DNA of 45,240 nt from Betaproteobacteria bacterium HGW-Betaproteobacteria-16. GTDB taxonomy: Bacteria; Pseudomonadota; Gammaproteobacteria; Burkholderiales; Burkholderiaceae_C. The DNA is taken from positions 1 through 45,240 of the forward strand of contig PHCQ01000037.1 of assembly GCA_002840835.1 (NCBI GenBank), read 5' to 3'. Position 1 is the stretch's first letter. Every line of letters begins with the position of its first letter. Positions 1 to 7,906 of this stretch are shown in pieces. Both the position numbers and the translations under genes were made by a program. Below the pieces are notes generated by a model. It had not been told where the DNA came from. It saw only the letters and a program-made list of their open reading frames with translations, and did no database searches.

Positions 1-1113
1 GAGGTGCTGATCGAGACCTTCATCTGGTTTGACGACCAGGTGGGCCAGGCGCTGCGCGACGCGCTGATCGCCGCAGCCCGGCGTGGCGTCCAGACGCATG
101 TGCTGATCGATGGATGGGGCTCGCCCGATATTGCCTTGCCCTTCACACAGTCCATGCTGGACGCCGGTGTGCACCTGCGCAGCTTCGAGCCCGCCCGGCG
201 CCTGTTCGGCGCCCGCATCAACATGCTCGGCCGCATGCACCACAAGCTCGTCGTCATCGACGCACGCCGCGCCTTCGTCGGCGGCATCAACTACGCGCAG
301 GACCACCTGGTCGAACTCGACCCCATGAGCAAGCAGGACTACGCGGTCGAGATTGAAGGCCCGCTGGTGGGCCAGATCCATGCCTTCTGCCGCACCAACC
401 TGGAGAAGCCGCAGCCGGAAAGGCGCTTGTGGATGCGACGCTGGAGCTCCCTCATGGACAGGCGCCGCCACGCCCCTGGCTCGCTGGCCGATGGCGCGGT
501 GGCCGCGTTCGTCACCCGGGACAACTTCGGCCACCGCACCGACATCGAGCGGCAGTACCGTGTGGCGATCCGCAGTGCGCACCGCCACATCGTGATCGCC
601 AACGCGTACTTCTTTCCGGGCTACCGCCTGCTGCGCGATCTGCGGCGAGCGGCGCGCCGGGGGGTGCGGGTCGACCTGATCCTGCAGGGGCAGCCGGACA
701 TGCCGTGGGTGCAGCGCGCCACGATGCTGCTGTACGAACTCCTGCTGCGCGCAGGCGTGCACGTACACGAATTCGTGGAGCGCCCGCTGCACGCCAAGGT
801 GGCGGTGATCGACGATGAGTGGGCCACCGTGGGCTCCAGCAACCTGGACCCCACCAGTCTGAGTCTGAACCTGGAGGCCAATGTGATGGTGCGCGACCAG
901 GCCTTTGCGCTTGAGCTGCGCCAGGTGCTTGATGCGCTGATCCAGAACAAGTGCCAGCCCGTGAACCGCCCCCGGCCAGGCCCCTTGCTTTCGGCCTGGA
1001 TCGCTGTTCGCACCACCGTTGTCTACCACGTGTTGCGCCGCTTCCCGGCCTGGGAGAGGTGGACGCCCTCGCGCGCTCCAAGGGTGGTTCCCTTGCAGGC
1101 AGAGACGCCATGA
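1..1113 (+). CDS. clsB: Cardiolipin synthase B-like phospholipase D protein (5' end cut by window)
   Basis: Predicted to join phospholipid head groups to make cardiolipin at the inner membrane. Two HKD phospholipase D motifs are visible: HHKLVVIDARRAFVGGIN near the first third and HAKVAVIDDEWATVGSSN near the last third, each followed by the expected glycine/serine/asparagine residues. The frame is open to base 1 (GAG before the GTG at 4), and the protein starts abruptly in the first PLD domain, so the true start lies outside the window. Its stop overlaps the next gene's start (ATGA at 1110-1113), and that neighbour is a YbhN homologue, the same pairing as clsB-ybhN in Escherichia coli. This synteny supports the ClsB assignment over other PLD-family enzymes. 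Confidence 0.85.
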   Translation, partial: EVLIETFIWFDDQVGQALRDALIAAARRGVQTHVLIDGWGSPDIALPFTQSMLDAGVHLRSFEPARRLFGARINMLGRMHHKLVVIDARRAFVGGINYAQDHLVELDPMSKQDYAVEIEGPLVGQIHAFCRTNLEKPQPERRLWMRRWSSLMDRRRHAPGSLADGAVAAFVTRDNFGHRTDIERQYRVAIRSAHRHIVIANAYFFPGYRLLRDLRRAARRGVRVDLILQGQPDMPWVQRATMLLYELLLRAGVHVHEFVERPLHAKVAVIDDEWATVGSSNLDPTSLSLNLEANVMVRDQAFALELRQVLDALIQNKCQPVNRPRPGPLLSAWIAVRTTVVYHVLRRFPAWERWTPSRAPRVVPLQAETP

Positions 1114-2048
1114 AGCCGGCCACCAAGCGGGTCTGGTCATGGTTGCGGCGCGTAGGGCCTTGGGCGCTGGCCGGCCTGGTGATGGTCCTCGTCGTGCAAT
1201 ACGCCCAAGAGGTGGAATGGCCCGCCGTGTGGCGTTCGCTGAAGGCGTTCCCGCCCAGCCTGCTGCTGCTCTCGGCCGCCCTGGCGTTGACCAGCCACGC
1301 GCTGTACGCCAGCTTCGACGTGATCGGGCGGCACCTGACGCGACACGGCCTGGGTCGGTTGCGAAGCTGGAGCATCGCGGCCATCAGCTTTGCGTTCAAC
1401 CTGAACTTCGGGGCGCTGATCGGTGGGTTGGCCTTGCGGCTTCGGCTCTACACCCGCCGTGGTCTGGCCATCGGCACCGTCGGCCAGATCGCTATGTACA
1501 GCATCTTCACCAACTGGCTCGGGTGGTGCTGGGTCGCTGGTGTCACGTTCATGGCGGTGCCTCCACGTGTCGAACTCGAGTGGATGCAGGGGGATGCCGC
1601 CTTGCGTGTGCTGGGCGCGATCCTGGTGGTGGTGGCCATCGCTTACCACGGCATGTGCATGCGCTGGGGCGGTGAAACGCTCACCTGGCGCGAACACAGC
1701 GTCAAGCTGCCACCGCTGCGAATCTCCTTCCTGCAGGCCAGCGTGGGCGGAGTCACCTGGCTGATCATGGGTCTGAGCATCTGCAATCTACTGGGCTGGC
1801 GAATTGACTATCCCACCGCCCTGGGCGTGTTGATGCTGGCGGCGGTGGCCGGTGCGCTCACGCATGTGCCGGCGGGCCTGGGTGTGCTGGAGGGGGTGTT
1901 TGTCGCCGCCTTGCACGGCCGCTTGCCCGCTTCGGAAATCCTGGCTGCGGTGCTGGCCTACCGGGCGGTTCATCACATCTTGCCGCTGTGCCTGGCCCTT
2001 CCTGCCTACGGACTCGATGAAGCCCTGGCCAGGCGGCAGCCTGTCTAG
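1110..2048 (+). CDS. ybhN: YbhN/UPF0104-family membrane protein (lysylphosphatidylglycerol synthase TM-like)
   Basis: Polytopic inner-membrane protein of about 312 residues, of the UPF0104 family that resembles the flippase half of MprF. Hydrophobic stretches are obvious (for example around WALAGLVMVLVVQYA at the N-terminus and LLLLSAALALTSHALY after it), and the family-typical GLGVLEGVF segment is present near the C-terminus. The start at 1110 is chosen because it overlaps the clsB stop by four bases; the frame is open further upstream, but that stretch lies inside clsB. In other proteobacteria this gene is linked to clsB and a role in phospholipid movement is suspected, not proven here. The stop codon TAG (2046-2048) lies in the CTAG that flanks a MITE-like element, so the insertion left this protein intact. 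Confidence 0.8.
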   Translation: MKPATKRVWSWLRRVGPWALAGLVMVLVVQYAQEVEWPAVWRSLKAFPPSLLLLSAALALTSHALYASFDVIGRHLTRHGLGRLRSWSIAAISFAFNLNFGALIGGLALRLRLYTRRGLAIGTVGQIAMYSIFTNWLGWCWVAGVTFMAVPPRVELEWMQGDAALRVLGAILVVVAIAYHGMCMRWGGETLTWREHSVKLPPLRISFLQASVGGVTWLIMGLSICNLLGWRIDYPTALGVLMLAAVAGALTHVPAGLGVLEGVFVAALHGRLPASEILAAVLAYRAVHHILPLCLALPAYGLDEALARRQPV

Positions 2049-2208
2049 TGTCCTGTCCCGCAAATAACCCGCACATGAAACCGCGCCTTCACACCCATGG
2101 CTGCGTTGCAAATCCTCGCGATAGCACAAGCTATCGCTGCGGTTTGCGCCTTGCCCTGGGCGCGAATTCATCGGTTTCATTTCATGCAGCTATTTCCGGG
2201 ACAGGACA
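2049..2208. mobile_element. MITE-like palindromic element, copy 1 (CTAG target duplication)
   Basis: A 160-bp element with perfect 12-bp terminal inverted repeats (TGTCCTGTCCCG at 2049-2060, its complement at 2197-2208). The inverted similarity continues inward (AAATA, ATGAAACCG). It is flanked by CTAG at 2045-2048 and 2209-2212, read as a 4-bp target duplication. The middle forms a strong hairpin, GCGATAGC-ACAA-GCTATCGC, inside a longer stem GCAAA...TTTGC. It codes for no transposase. A relative with the same core lies at 13629-13786. It sits between two convergent genes and its hairpin might also terminate transcription, though there is no U-tract. Confidence 0.8.
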
Positions 2209-2946
2209 CTAGGCAGCCAGCAAACACTCCTGGCAGGGCGCAGCAGGCAACAACCGCTGGTATTCATTGCGCAAGGCGCCGTAACACTCGCAGGCCTGAT
2301 CCTCCAGACCTTCCCGGTCCAGGATCTCGACATGGCCACGGGAGTAGCGGATGAGCCCCAGCTTTTGCAGGTGCCCCGCACCTTCGGTCACACCTTCGCG
2401 ACGCACGCCCAGACGCGTGGCAATCTGCTCCTGGGTCATCAGCACTTCATCGCTCTGAGAACGATCGGCCTGCTGAAGGAGGCAAAACGCGACTTGTTGC
2501 GTGACCAGATGGTGTCGGGCGCAGATGGCGTGCTGCGCGGTCTGTGTCAGCAGCGCCTGCGTGTACCGCAAGAGCACGCGCATGGTGTCCCCCGCGCGCG
2601 CGAATTCCTGCATGAGAATGCCAGCCGGGATGCGGTAGGCCTCGCCACTGGCGAGTACCGAGGCATAACCTGAAGAGGGCGTCCCGCTCATGAACAGGCT
2701 GACCCCCAACATGCCATCGTTGCCGACGAGTGCTGACTCGGCGCAATCGCCGTCTTCGGTGACGTGCATGAGGGATGCCAGCAGTGTGGTGGGGAAGTAG
2801 GCATGGGACAGCGTCTGGCCCGGTTCGTAGACCGATTCCTTGCGGTTCAGGACCACCCGGTCCACGTGAGGTTGCAGGCGCAACCAGTCTGCACTCCCCA
2901 GTGAAGCCAGCAAGCGGTTGTCCAATGGGCTGGAATGGGTTTGCAT
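2209..2946 (-). CDS. Crp/Fnr-family transcription regulator
   Basis: A 245-residue regulator with an N-terminal cyclic-nucleotide-binding-like beta-barrel (about residues 15-140) and a C-terminal winged helix (about 165-225). The recognition region reads MTQEQIATRLGVRREGVTE, and the tail LDREGLEDQACECY is typical of a Crp-like subfamily common in Proteobacteria. There is no cluster of N-terminal cysteines as in Fnr, so oxygen sensing through an iron-sulfur centre is unlikely; the ligand is unknown. A sigma-54-type element lies about 55 bases upstream (3012-3027). The stop codon (complement of CTA at 2209-2211) is inside the right-hand CTAG of the adjacent MITE-like element, so the insertion did not shorten the protein. 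Confidence 0.85.
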   Translation of the reverse strand: MQTHSSPLDNRLLASLGSADWLRLQPHVDRVVLNRKESVYEPGQTLSHAYFPTTLLASLMHVTEDGDCAESALVGNDGMLGVSLFMSGTPSSGYASVLASGEAYRIPAGILMQEFARAGDTMRVLLRYTQALLTQTAQHAICARHHLVTQQVAFCLLQQADRSQSDEVLMTQEQIATRLGVRREGVTEGAGHLQKLGLIRYSRGHVEILDREGLEDQACECYGALRNEYQRLLPAAPCQECLLAA

Positions 2947-3011
2947 GTTGAACCTTTCGGAGGATGGTTGAGGCCACCATGCAGGGCATTTGCACGGTCA
3001 TTGCCTGCATT

Positions 3012-3027
3012 GGCAAACGGCATGCCA
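3012..3027 (-). promoter_or_regulatory. Sigma-54 -24/-12 promoter for the Crp-family gene
   Basis: Minus strand reads TGGCATGCCGTTTGCC: GG and GC separated by exactly 10 bases, with good matches to TGGCAC and TTGC. The predicted transcription start is near 3001, about 55 bases before the ATG at 2946. Confidence 0.7.
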
Positions 3028-3149
3028 TCCCACTTCCAGACCCTAAAAAAGAGGGCAATAGACAAGGATAAACAACAAGGAAAGAAGGGGGAAACCTTTG
3101 TCAGATTCCCATGGCAACGCAGGCTTCAGCGCATTTCGCGCTTGATGCG

Positions 3150-4199
3150 TCAATCCTTTTTCTGATCCGCCCGTTCGCGGTCCCCCAATGCATCCTGGAC
3201 GTACCACATCTGGATCATCACCATGCCGGCGGCTGTCAACGGGGCGGCGAAAATCAGGCCCATGGCACCCGCCACCACACCGAGCAACACCTGAACAACG
3301 ATGGTGAGAGCCGGGGGCAAATCCACCATGCGCTGCTGCAGGAAAGGCGTGAGCGCGTAACTTTCCAAGGCCTGGATGCCCATGTACAGGATGACCACAT
3401 AGAGCATCTTTTCCGGTCCATCCAGCAATCCGATAAGTGCGGCCGGAACGAGGGCGATGATCGGCCCGACATTCGGTATGAAGGAGAGCAGGGCCGCCAG
3501 GATCCCGAGGACCAGCGCAAGATCGATCGACAACAGCCACAGCCCTGCGGTTGTCAGCGCGCCGATGACCAACATTGCCGCAAGCTTTGCAGCCAGCCAG
3601 GCTCTCAAGGACGATCCCACGGCGTTCAACACTTCCCGTGTCCGGTCTCTCTGGCGGATGGGCGTCAGATGCACCACGCCATTGAAGTACATGGACGGAT
3701 TGATGGCCAGAAAAAGGCCCACCGCCAGCGCGATGACCAGATTGCCCAGTGCGCCAAAACTCGATGCAAAGAAGCCACCCAATGCGCCCGCAGCCTCCGA
3801 ACCCTCAGGCATCAGTGACTTGATGCGCTCTTTCTGCTCGAGCAGTTGATGGGTCAGCCGCCACTGGCTCAGGCGGTCTTCAAGTTGCCGCGCCGCCTCC
3901 GGTATGCGTTTTCCCAGTTCGGACGCCTGGTCCGCCATGGCTGACGCGCCAAACGCCAGCGCCACGCCGAGAAGCAAGGTGGGTACCACCACCGACAGGG
4001 CGAGGGAGGCGCTGTAGGACCAACCCGTTCTGGCGCGAACCCACCTGGCAGCGCTGTTGAACATGATCGCGAAAAGCAGCCCGCCGAAAATCGCCAGGAA
4101 GGCCTCTGCCGCTCGCAACAGCAGCAGAACGGCCAGCACAACCAGTGCAACCACAAGGGCTTGAACGAGGGTTCTGGCGGCGGTGCTTTCGTCTTTCAA
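3150..4199 (-). CDS. AI-2E family transporter (PerM-like permease)
   Basis: A 349-residue integral membrane protein of the AI-2 exporter/PerM superfamily. It has paired N-terminal membrane helices (VVALVVLAVLLLLRAAEAFLA and the following segment), a soluble amphipathic middle (about 95-150), and a C-terminal membrane bundle containing LSFIPNVGPIIALVPAAL, the hallmark of the family. The substrate cannot be read from sequence; family members are linked to autoinducer-2 export or sodium/proton exchange. It is divergent from the DUF1328 gene, and each direction has its own -24/-12 element in the gap, which suggests co-expression. An extra ATG-free extension is not needed, since the start gives a normal N-terminus. 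Confidence 0.85.
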   Translation of the reverse strand: MKDESTAARTLVQALVVALVVLAVLLLLRAAEAFLAIFGGLLFAIMFNSAARWVRARTGWSYSASLALSVVVPTLLLGVALAFGASAMADQASELGKRIPEAARQLEDRLSQWRLTHQLLEQKERIKSLMPEGSEAAGALGGFFASSFGALGNLVIALAVGLFLAINPSMYFNGVVHLTPIRQRDRTREVLNAVGSSLRAWLAAKLAAMLVIGALTTAGLWLLSIDLALVLGILAALLSFIPNVGPIIALVPAALIGLLDGPEKMLYVVILYMGIQALESYALTPFLQQRMVDLPPALTIVVQVLLGVVAGAMGLIFAAPLTAAGMVMIQMWYVQDALGDRERADQKKD

Positions 4200-4243
4200 T
4201 GCTTTTTCTTTCCTGGGCCGTCTTCAGGTGCCCGGCCAAGGCG

Positions 4244-4259
4244 GGCAAATGAGATGCCA
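4244..4259 (-). promoter_or_regulatory. Sigma-54 promoter for the AI-2E transporter gene
   Basis: Minus strand reads TGGCATCTCATTTGCC, with GG-N10-GC spacing. The predicted start is near 4233, giving a leader of about 34 bases before 4199. It lies back to back with the element at 4289-4304. Confidence 0.65.
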
Positions 4260-4288
4260 GAGGAGCGTCCAGGGGAATGTCATTGCGC

Positions 4289-4304
4289 TGGCACGTGGAT
4301 TGCC
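4289..4304 (+). promoter_or_regulatory. Sigma-54 promoter for the DUF1328 gene
   Basis: TGGCACGTGGATTGCC matches the sigma-54 consensus TGGCAC-N5-TTGC exactly, with GG-N10-GC spacing. The predicted start is near 4315, about 70 bases before the GTG at 4385. It is the best-scoring member of the set in this window. Confidence 0.8.
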
Positions 4305-4384
4305 CACCCGGCAATACCTGTGGCCTTTTGCCCGGGTGGCCGAACCCGCAACATCGGGTCAGTCGAATTCAACCGGGAGCCAAT

Positions 4385-4558
4385 GTGCTGGAATGGGCCA
4401 TCATTTTTTTTCTTGTCTCGCTGGTCGCCGGCTATTTCGGTTTTGGCGGCGTTGCCTCTGGCACAAGGACCATTGCAAAAGTCCTGTTCTTCCTGGCCAT
4501 CACCATCTTCTTGGTGGTGCTGGTCTTTGGCGTTTTGCTGGGAACGCTGGTCTTCTAG
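4385..4558 (+). CDS. DUF1328 (YtjA-like) small membrane protein
   Basis: A 57-residue protein made of two membrane helices: LEWAIIFFLVSLVAGYFGFG, a GGVASGTRTIAK turn, then VLFFLAITIFLVVLVFGVLL. Length and the FGFGG/A-G-IAK pattern fit the DUF1328/YtjA family, whose function is unknown but which is often stress-linked. The GTG at 4385 is chosen as start because GGGAG lies 6-10 bases upstream and family members begin with (M)L-W/Y-A at this point; an in-frame upstream ATG would add an unrelated tail. A perfect sigma-54 element precedes it. Confidence 0.8.
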   Translation: MLEWAIIFFLVSLVAGYFGFGGVASGTRTIAKVLFFLAITIFLVVLVFGVLLGTLVF

Positions 4559-4658
4559 GGATGCTGTGCATAACCCGTGCCTTGATCCAACCGGCCACGC
4601 AGCCGCATATCTACAACCTTGAAACCCATCCACGCTGGCGTGGATGCAGGAGATCACC

Positions 4659-4904
4659 ATGAACCTCTTTGGCCCGGACACTCCGCATTGGCAAGCCTTG
4701 TATGGCGCGCTGGATGCGTCCCGAATCCCATTCCGGATGGATCACACCCCGAACACGCCTCCCTCGACGCCTCCCATGCCCGAGACGCCGCCTGAGGTGC
4801 CCACCGAATTGCCCCCTGAAATCAACGATCCACCCGTTCCCCCTGAGCAGCCACCCATTCAGGAGCCCCCTCAAACGCCTGGAAAGATCATTGCCGCATG
4901 CTGA
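4659..4904 (+). CDS. Proline-rich small protein, function unknown
   Basis: An 81-residue protein. The first 35 residues (MNLFGPDTPHWQALYGALDA...) look folded or peptide-like; the rest is a proline/glutamate tract (repeated PP-x-x-P, TPPMPETPPEVP and similar) ending in GKIIAAC. The ATG at 4659 has AGGAG seven bases upstream, better than the in-frame ATG at 4644. It has no signal peptide. It follows the DUF1328 gene by 100 bases and may be read from the same transcript. The low-complexity tail argues for an extended linker or interaction segment. I do not recognise a functional family. Confidence 0.6.
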   Translation: MNLFGPDTPHWQALYGALDASRIPFRMDHTPNTPPSTPPMPETPPEVPTELPPEINDPPVPPEQPPIQEPPQTPGKIIAAC

Positions 4905-5020
4905 TGAATTGATCCTCCCTCGCCGCACCGGCTCCGGGTGACGTGGCTGCAGGGGGATGGCTGGTCGATCCTCGAAAGCAGGCACTTTGGTGGCTGCAGC
5001 GGGCCGGGGGTACATGCAAA

Positions 5021-5057
5021 CATGCCGGGTGGAAAGTGGCATGATGGGCGTTTTTTT
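5021..5057 (+). terminator. Possible weak terminator
   Basis: Inverted repeat CATGCC (5021-5026) and GGCATG (5038-5043), followed seven bases later by a run of seven T (5051-5057). The gap between stem and T-run is not canonical, so this is only a candidate end for the 4385-4904 transcript. Confidence 0.25.
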
Positions 5058-5165
5058 GCACAGGGAGGCAGTGAAAGGCGTTGCCATGGTATGTGGGACT
5101 GCGTGCCACTGTATCGGCACCGCCATCTCTCACTGGGCCGCCTTCGTGCCACTCAAGGTGAATGT

Positions 5166-6605
5166 ATGACCCACGCCCTGATCGTAGAAGACGATATGGA
5201 TTCGGCTGTGACGCTCAAGGAGTTGATCGCGAGCGAAGGTCTGACGGTTTCCACCGCCTTCAACCTGCTTGATGCGCGCAAGCAGTTGGCACTTCAATCG
5301 CCCGACATTGTGTTGCTGGACCTGAAGCTTCCCGACGGAAGCGGCATGGACCTGTTCAATGATCCGGACCTGTTGTGCAATTCAGAGGTGGTGCTGGTCA
5401 CAGGCCACGCAAGCCTGGAAACATCCATCCTCGCGCTGCGACTCGGAGCGGTGGACTACATCGTCAAGCCCATCACCCACAAGCATCTGCAGGGGCTGCT
5501 CTCGCGGGTGACCAAACCGTCTGTGCTGAAGGCAGAGGTGGCAGATCTGACGGCAAAACTTGCCGCCAGCGGTCATTTCGGGAAACTCTGGGGGCGGGCG
5601 CCCAGCATGCGGCGCGTCTATGAGCAGATTTCGCGCGTGGCTGGCACCGGCGTCACGGTGTTCATCACGGGAGAAAGCGGCACCGGCAAGGAAGTGGTGG
5701 CCCAGACCATTCACGATCTGAGCCGGCGACGGAAGATGCCGTTTCTTGGCGTCAACTGTGGCGCGATTTCTCCCCAGCTGATCGAGAGCGAAATCTTTGG
5801 TCACGAGAAGGGCAGCTTCACCGGCGCAGACCGCCAGCACCAGGGCTTCTTCGAACGCGCCGCAGGCGGCACGCTCTTTCTTGATGAGATCACCGAGATG
5901 CCGCTCGACCTTCAGGTCAAGCTCCTGCGGGTGCTAGAGACTGGCCGCTTCATGCGCGTGGGCGCCACACAGAGCCTGGAGACCGATGTGCGCATCGTGG
6001 CTGCCACCAACCGCTCTCCTCAGCAAGCGGTGGCCGCAGGGCGGCTCCGTGAAGACCTGATGTACCGCCTCAATGTCTTCCCCATCGATCTGCCGCCCCT
6101 GCGCGAACGGTTGTCTGACGTGGGCCTGCTGGCCGAGCACTTCCTGCGCGGCATTGGCGAGCAGGAAGGCCATTCCAAAACATTCACACCCGAAGCGCTG
6201 GACCAGTTGGCTCGGTACACCTGGCCCGGCAATGTCAGGGAACTGCGCAACGCCGTGCACCGCGCATACGTCATGGCACAAGGCACGCAGATTGATGCGC
6301 AGTGGTTACCGACTGTTGTCGATGAGCAGATGGTCGCTGCGCCAACCCTGGAAGCGCCAGTGCATCAGCCTGCGGTTTCTCACCCACAGATTCAGGCCAC
6401 TCAAGCCGCACCGGCTCCTCAGGGTGCTTCCATCGAGATTCCCATCGGGATCACGATTGCCGAAGCCGAACAGCGCCTCATCCTGGCCACGCTCCGGCAC
6501 TACAGGCACCAGAAAGAGCGCACGGCCGCAGCGTTGGGGGTCAGCCTGAAGACGCTTTACAACCGCCTCAAACAGTACGCGGCAGATCGGGACGTTGAAG
6601 AGTAG
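5166..6605 (+). CDS. Sigma-54-dependent response regulator (NtrC family activator)
   Basis: A 479-residue enhancer-binding protein. The receiver domain covers about residues 1-120 (acidic pocket E8-D9-D10, phospho-acceptor D52 in VLLDLKLPD, K101 in VKPI). The AAA+ domain covers about 140-375, with Walker A GESGTGKE (169-176), a sigma-54 contact loop GSFTGA (216-221, serine in place of the usual alanine) and Walker B GGTLFLDE (234-241). A Fis-type helix-turn-helix ends the protein (TAAALGVSLKTLYNRLKQY). The start at 5166 has AAGGTGA upstream and begins exactly at the receiver; the open frame extends further upstream but without receiver homology. No cognate kinase is adjacent. It is the obvious candidate activator for the -24/-12 promoters found around it. 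Confidence 0.92.
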   Translation: MTHALIVEDDMDSAVTLKELIASEGLTVSTAFNLLDARKQLALQSPDIVLLDLKLPDGSGMDLFNDPDLLCNSEVVLVTGHASLETSILALRLGAVDYIVKPITHKHLQGLLSRVTKPSVLKAEVADLTAKLAASGHFGKLWGRAPSMRRVYEQISRVAGTGVTVFITGESGTGKEVVAQTIHDLSRRRKMPFLGVNCGAISPQLIESEIFGHEKGSFTGADRQHQGFFERAAGGTLFLDEITEMPLDLQVKLLRVLETGRFMRVGATQSLETDVRIVAATNRSPQQAVAAGRLREDLMYRLNVFPIDLPPLRERLSDVGLLAEHFLRGIGEQEGHSKTFTPEALDQLARYTWPGNVRELRNAVHRAYVMAQGTQIDAQWLPTVVDEQMVAAPTLEAPVHQPAVSHPQIQATQAAPAPQGASIEIPIGITIAEAEQRLILATLRHYRHQKERTAAALGVSLKTLYNRLKQYAADRDVEE

Positions 6606-6650
6606 GGAGGCCCTCAGGCCCGGGTTTCCTGTGTGGCGTTTGAACGCAGC

Positions 6651-6666
6651 CGGCACGTCGATTGCC
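6651..6666 (+). promoter_or_regulatory. Sigma-54 promoter for the DUF883-like gene
   Basis: CGGCACGTCGATTGCC with GG-N10-GC spacing, nearly identical to the element at 4289. The predicted start is near 6677, about 35 bases before the ATG at 6712. Confidence 0.75.
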
Positions 6667-6711
6667 ACACGTGACTGCCATCCGTTCATGCCAACTTCAT
6701 AGGAGATCACG

Positions 6712-7083
6712 ATGCCTGAAAACACCCACAGCGCCGCCATTGTCGGAGACCCTGACCTCACTTCCCGGAAAGGACCCGCCAGCCAGGCTGGTGCGGCAGG
6801 CCCCGCTGCCGGGGACAGCCATGCCAGGCAGATCCTCAACCGCGTCACCGAAGGCGCACACCAGGCGGTGGATCGCTTCGCTGAAAAAGCCGGGCCAGCG
6901 GTCGAAAAGATCGAGTCAGGTGTGTCTCACGCCAATGAATCCCTTCACGAGCAGGCTCATCGCATGCAGGAGATGGGCGACGAGTGGACGCATGGCCTGC
7001 GCAAGACCGTTCGTGCGAATCCGCTGACGTCGGTGTTTCTGGCGTTGGCAGCCGGTGCGGCCATCGCCCGAATGACGCGTTGA
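6712..7083 (+). CDS. DUF883/ElaB-YqjD-like C-tail-anchored protein
   Basis: A 123-residue protein with a polar, disordered N-terminus (to about 35), a long amphipathic helix (about 36-100, rich in AVDRFAEKAG and similar) and a short C-terminal hydrophobic segment, NPLTSVFLALAAGAAIARM. This layout fits the DUF883/ElaB/YqjD group of inner-membrane-anchored, stress-induced proteins, some of which bind ribosomes. The assignment rests on architecture rather than strong motifs. An AGGAG lies eight bases upstream of the ATG and a sigma-54 element lies 46 bases upstream. Confidence 0.6.
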   Translation: MPENTHSAAIVGDPDLTSRKGPASQAGAAGPAAGDSHARQILNRVTEGAHQAVDRFAEKAGPAVEKIESGVSHANESLHEQAHRMQEMGDEWTHGLRKTVRANPLTSVFLALAAGAAIARMTR

Positions 7084-7505
7084 TCGCCGGTTGCTCCAGA
7101 CAGGCGAGCGCCTTGTGAGCCGACGGCCCGTGCCATCCCCTTCCCGTCAACCCGGGCTCGATGCGATCCCCCCGCACCGACCGGGCTTGCCCATTGCGCC
7201 AGCGCCCCAGCGCCCAGGGGAAAAGGGTGTCGAGAATGAGGCGGCCGATCCCGTGGGGGATGGGCACAGCGATGCCGAACTGGCGGATCGCCTGTCTCAG
7301 CGAAACGGCAAACCGGAAGGCTGAGCTGCCGGGCAGTGACACGGCAGGCGCCATTTTTGCCGCCATGCCGCAGCGCAGCGCTTGCAATGGCTGCATGCCA
7401 ATGCCTCACCGACCGCGCGTCGACCGCACCAGGCGGGTGGCGCTGCCGTGCTTCAAGTTTCAAGTCACACCAAGCCAGATCCTCACCACTGAAAGGAGAA
7501 CCTCC
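7084..7505. other. Intergenic region, 422 bp, no convincing gene
   Basis: Between the DUF883-like gene and the Csp-like gene. Open frames exist on both strands but show no recognisable domain, and none has a good ribosome site. The only signal I can point to is the possible -24/-12 element at 7346-7361. Confidence 0.5.
7346..7361 (+). promoter_or_regulatory. Possible sigma-54 promoter for the Csp-like gene
   Basis: AGGCGCCATTTTTGCC keeps GG-N10-GC and the TTTGCC half but has GGCG instead of GGCA. The predicted start is near 7372, leaving a leader of about 134 bases. Weaker than the other members. Confidence 0.35.
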
Positions 7506-7835
7506 ATGACACCGAATCGATATGCCAGCTGCATTGACGCGTGTGTGAAATGTGCGCTCGCTTGCCACCACTGCTCGGCGGCCTGCCTGAAGGAAGACGA
7601 TGTCAGTCACATGACGCGATGCATCTCGCTTGACATGGATTGCGCCGCCTTCTGCGAACTGACGGCGGCGGCCATGGCGCGCGAAAGCGTCAACGCCAAA
7701 GCCTTCTGCCAGGTTTGCGCTGACGTGTGTGACACCTGCGCGGACGAATGCGCACAGCACAAGGCAGACCATTGCCAGGCGTGTGCCGAGGCCTGCCGCT
7801 CGTGTGCCCATGAATGCAGACAGATGGCTGCCTGA
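7506..7835 (+). CDS. Four-helix bundle copper-binding protein (Csp-like, DUF326)
   Basis: A 109-residue, cysteine-rich protein with about 17 cysteines arranged in repeated C-x2-C and C-x3-C pairs along helices (CIDACVKCALACHHCSAAC, then CQVCADVCDTCADEC and CQACAEACRSCAHEC). This is the pattern of the Csp copper-storage proteins, in which cysteines line a four-helix bundle and hold many Cu(I) ions. No signal peptide or Tat motif is visible, so a cytoplasmic Csp3-type location is expected. The start is well supported by AAAGGAG upstream. It is followed by the DUF6496 gene and a PQQ dehydrogenase on the same strand, 71 bases downstream, and may share a transcript with them. Confidence 0.85.
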   Translation: MTPNRYASCIDACVKCALACHHCSAACLKEDDVSHMTRCISLDMDCAAFCELTAAAMARESVNAKAFCQVCADVCDTCADECAQHKADHCQACAEACRSCAHECRQMAA

Positions 7836-7906
7836 GCAGGCTGCCCGTGTGCCTGGCAGGCACACATTGACCCTGATTGACGGTTTGACAGTGGAAGGAG
7901 GTCGCC

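Noticed and set aside
4980..4995. AGGCACTTTGGTGGCT as a sigma-54 promoter for the activator gene at 5166
   Set aside because: GG-N10-GC holds, but the -12 half is TGGCT and the leader would be about 160 bases; not counted.
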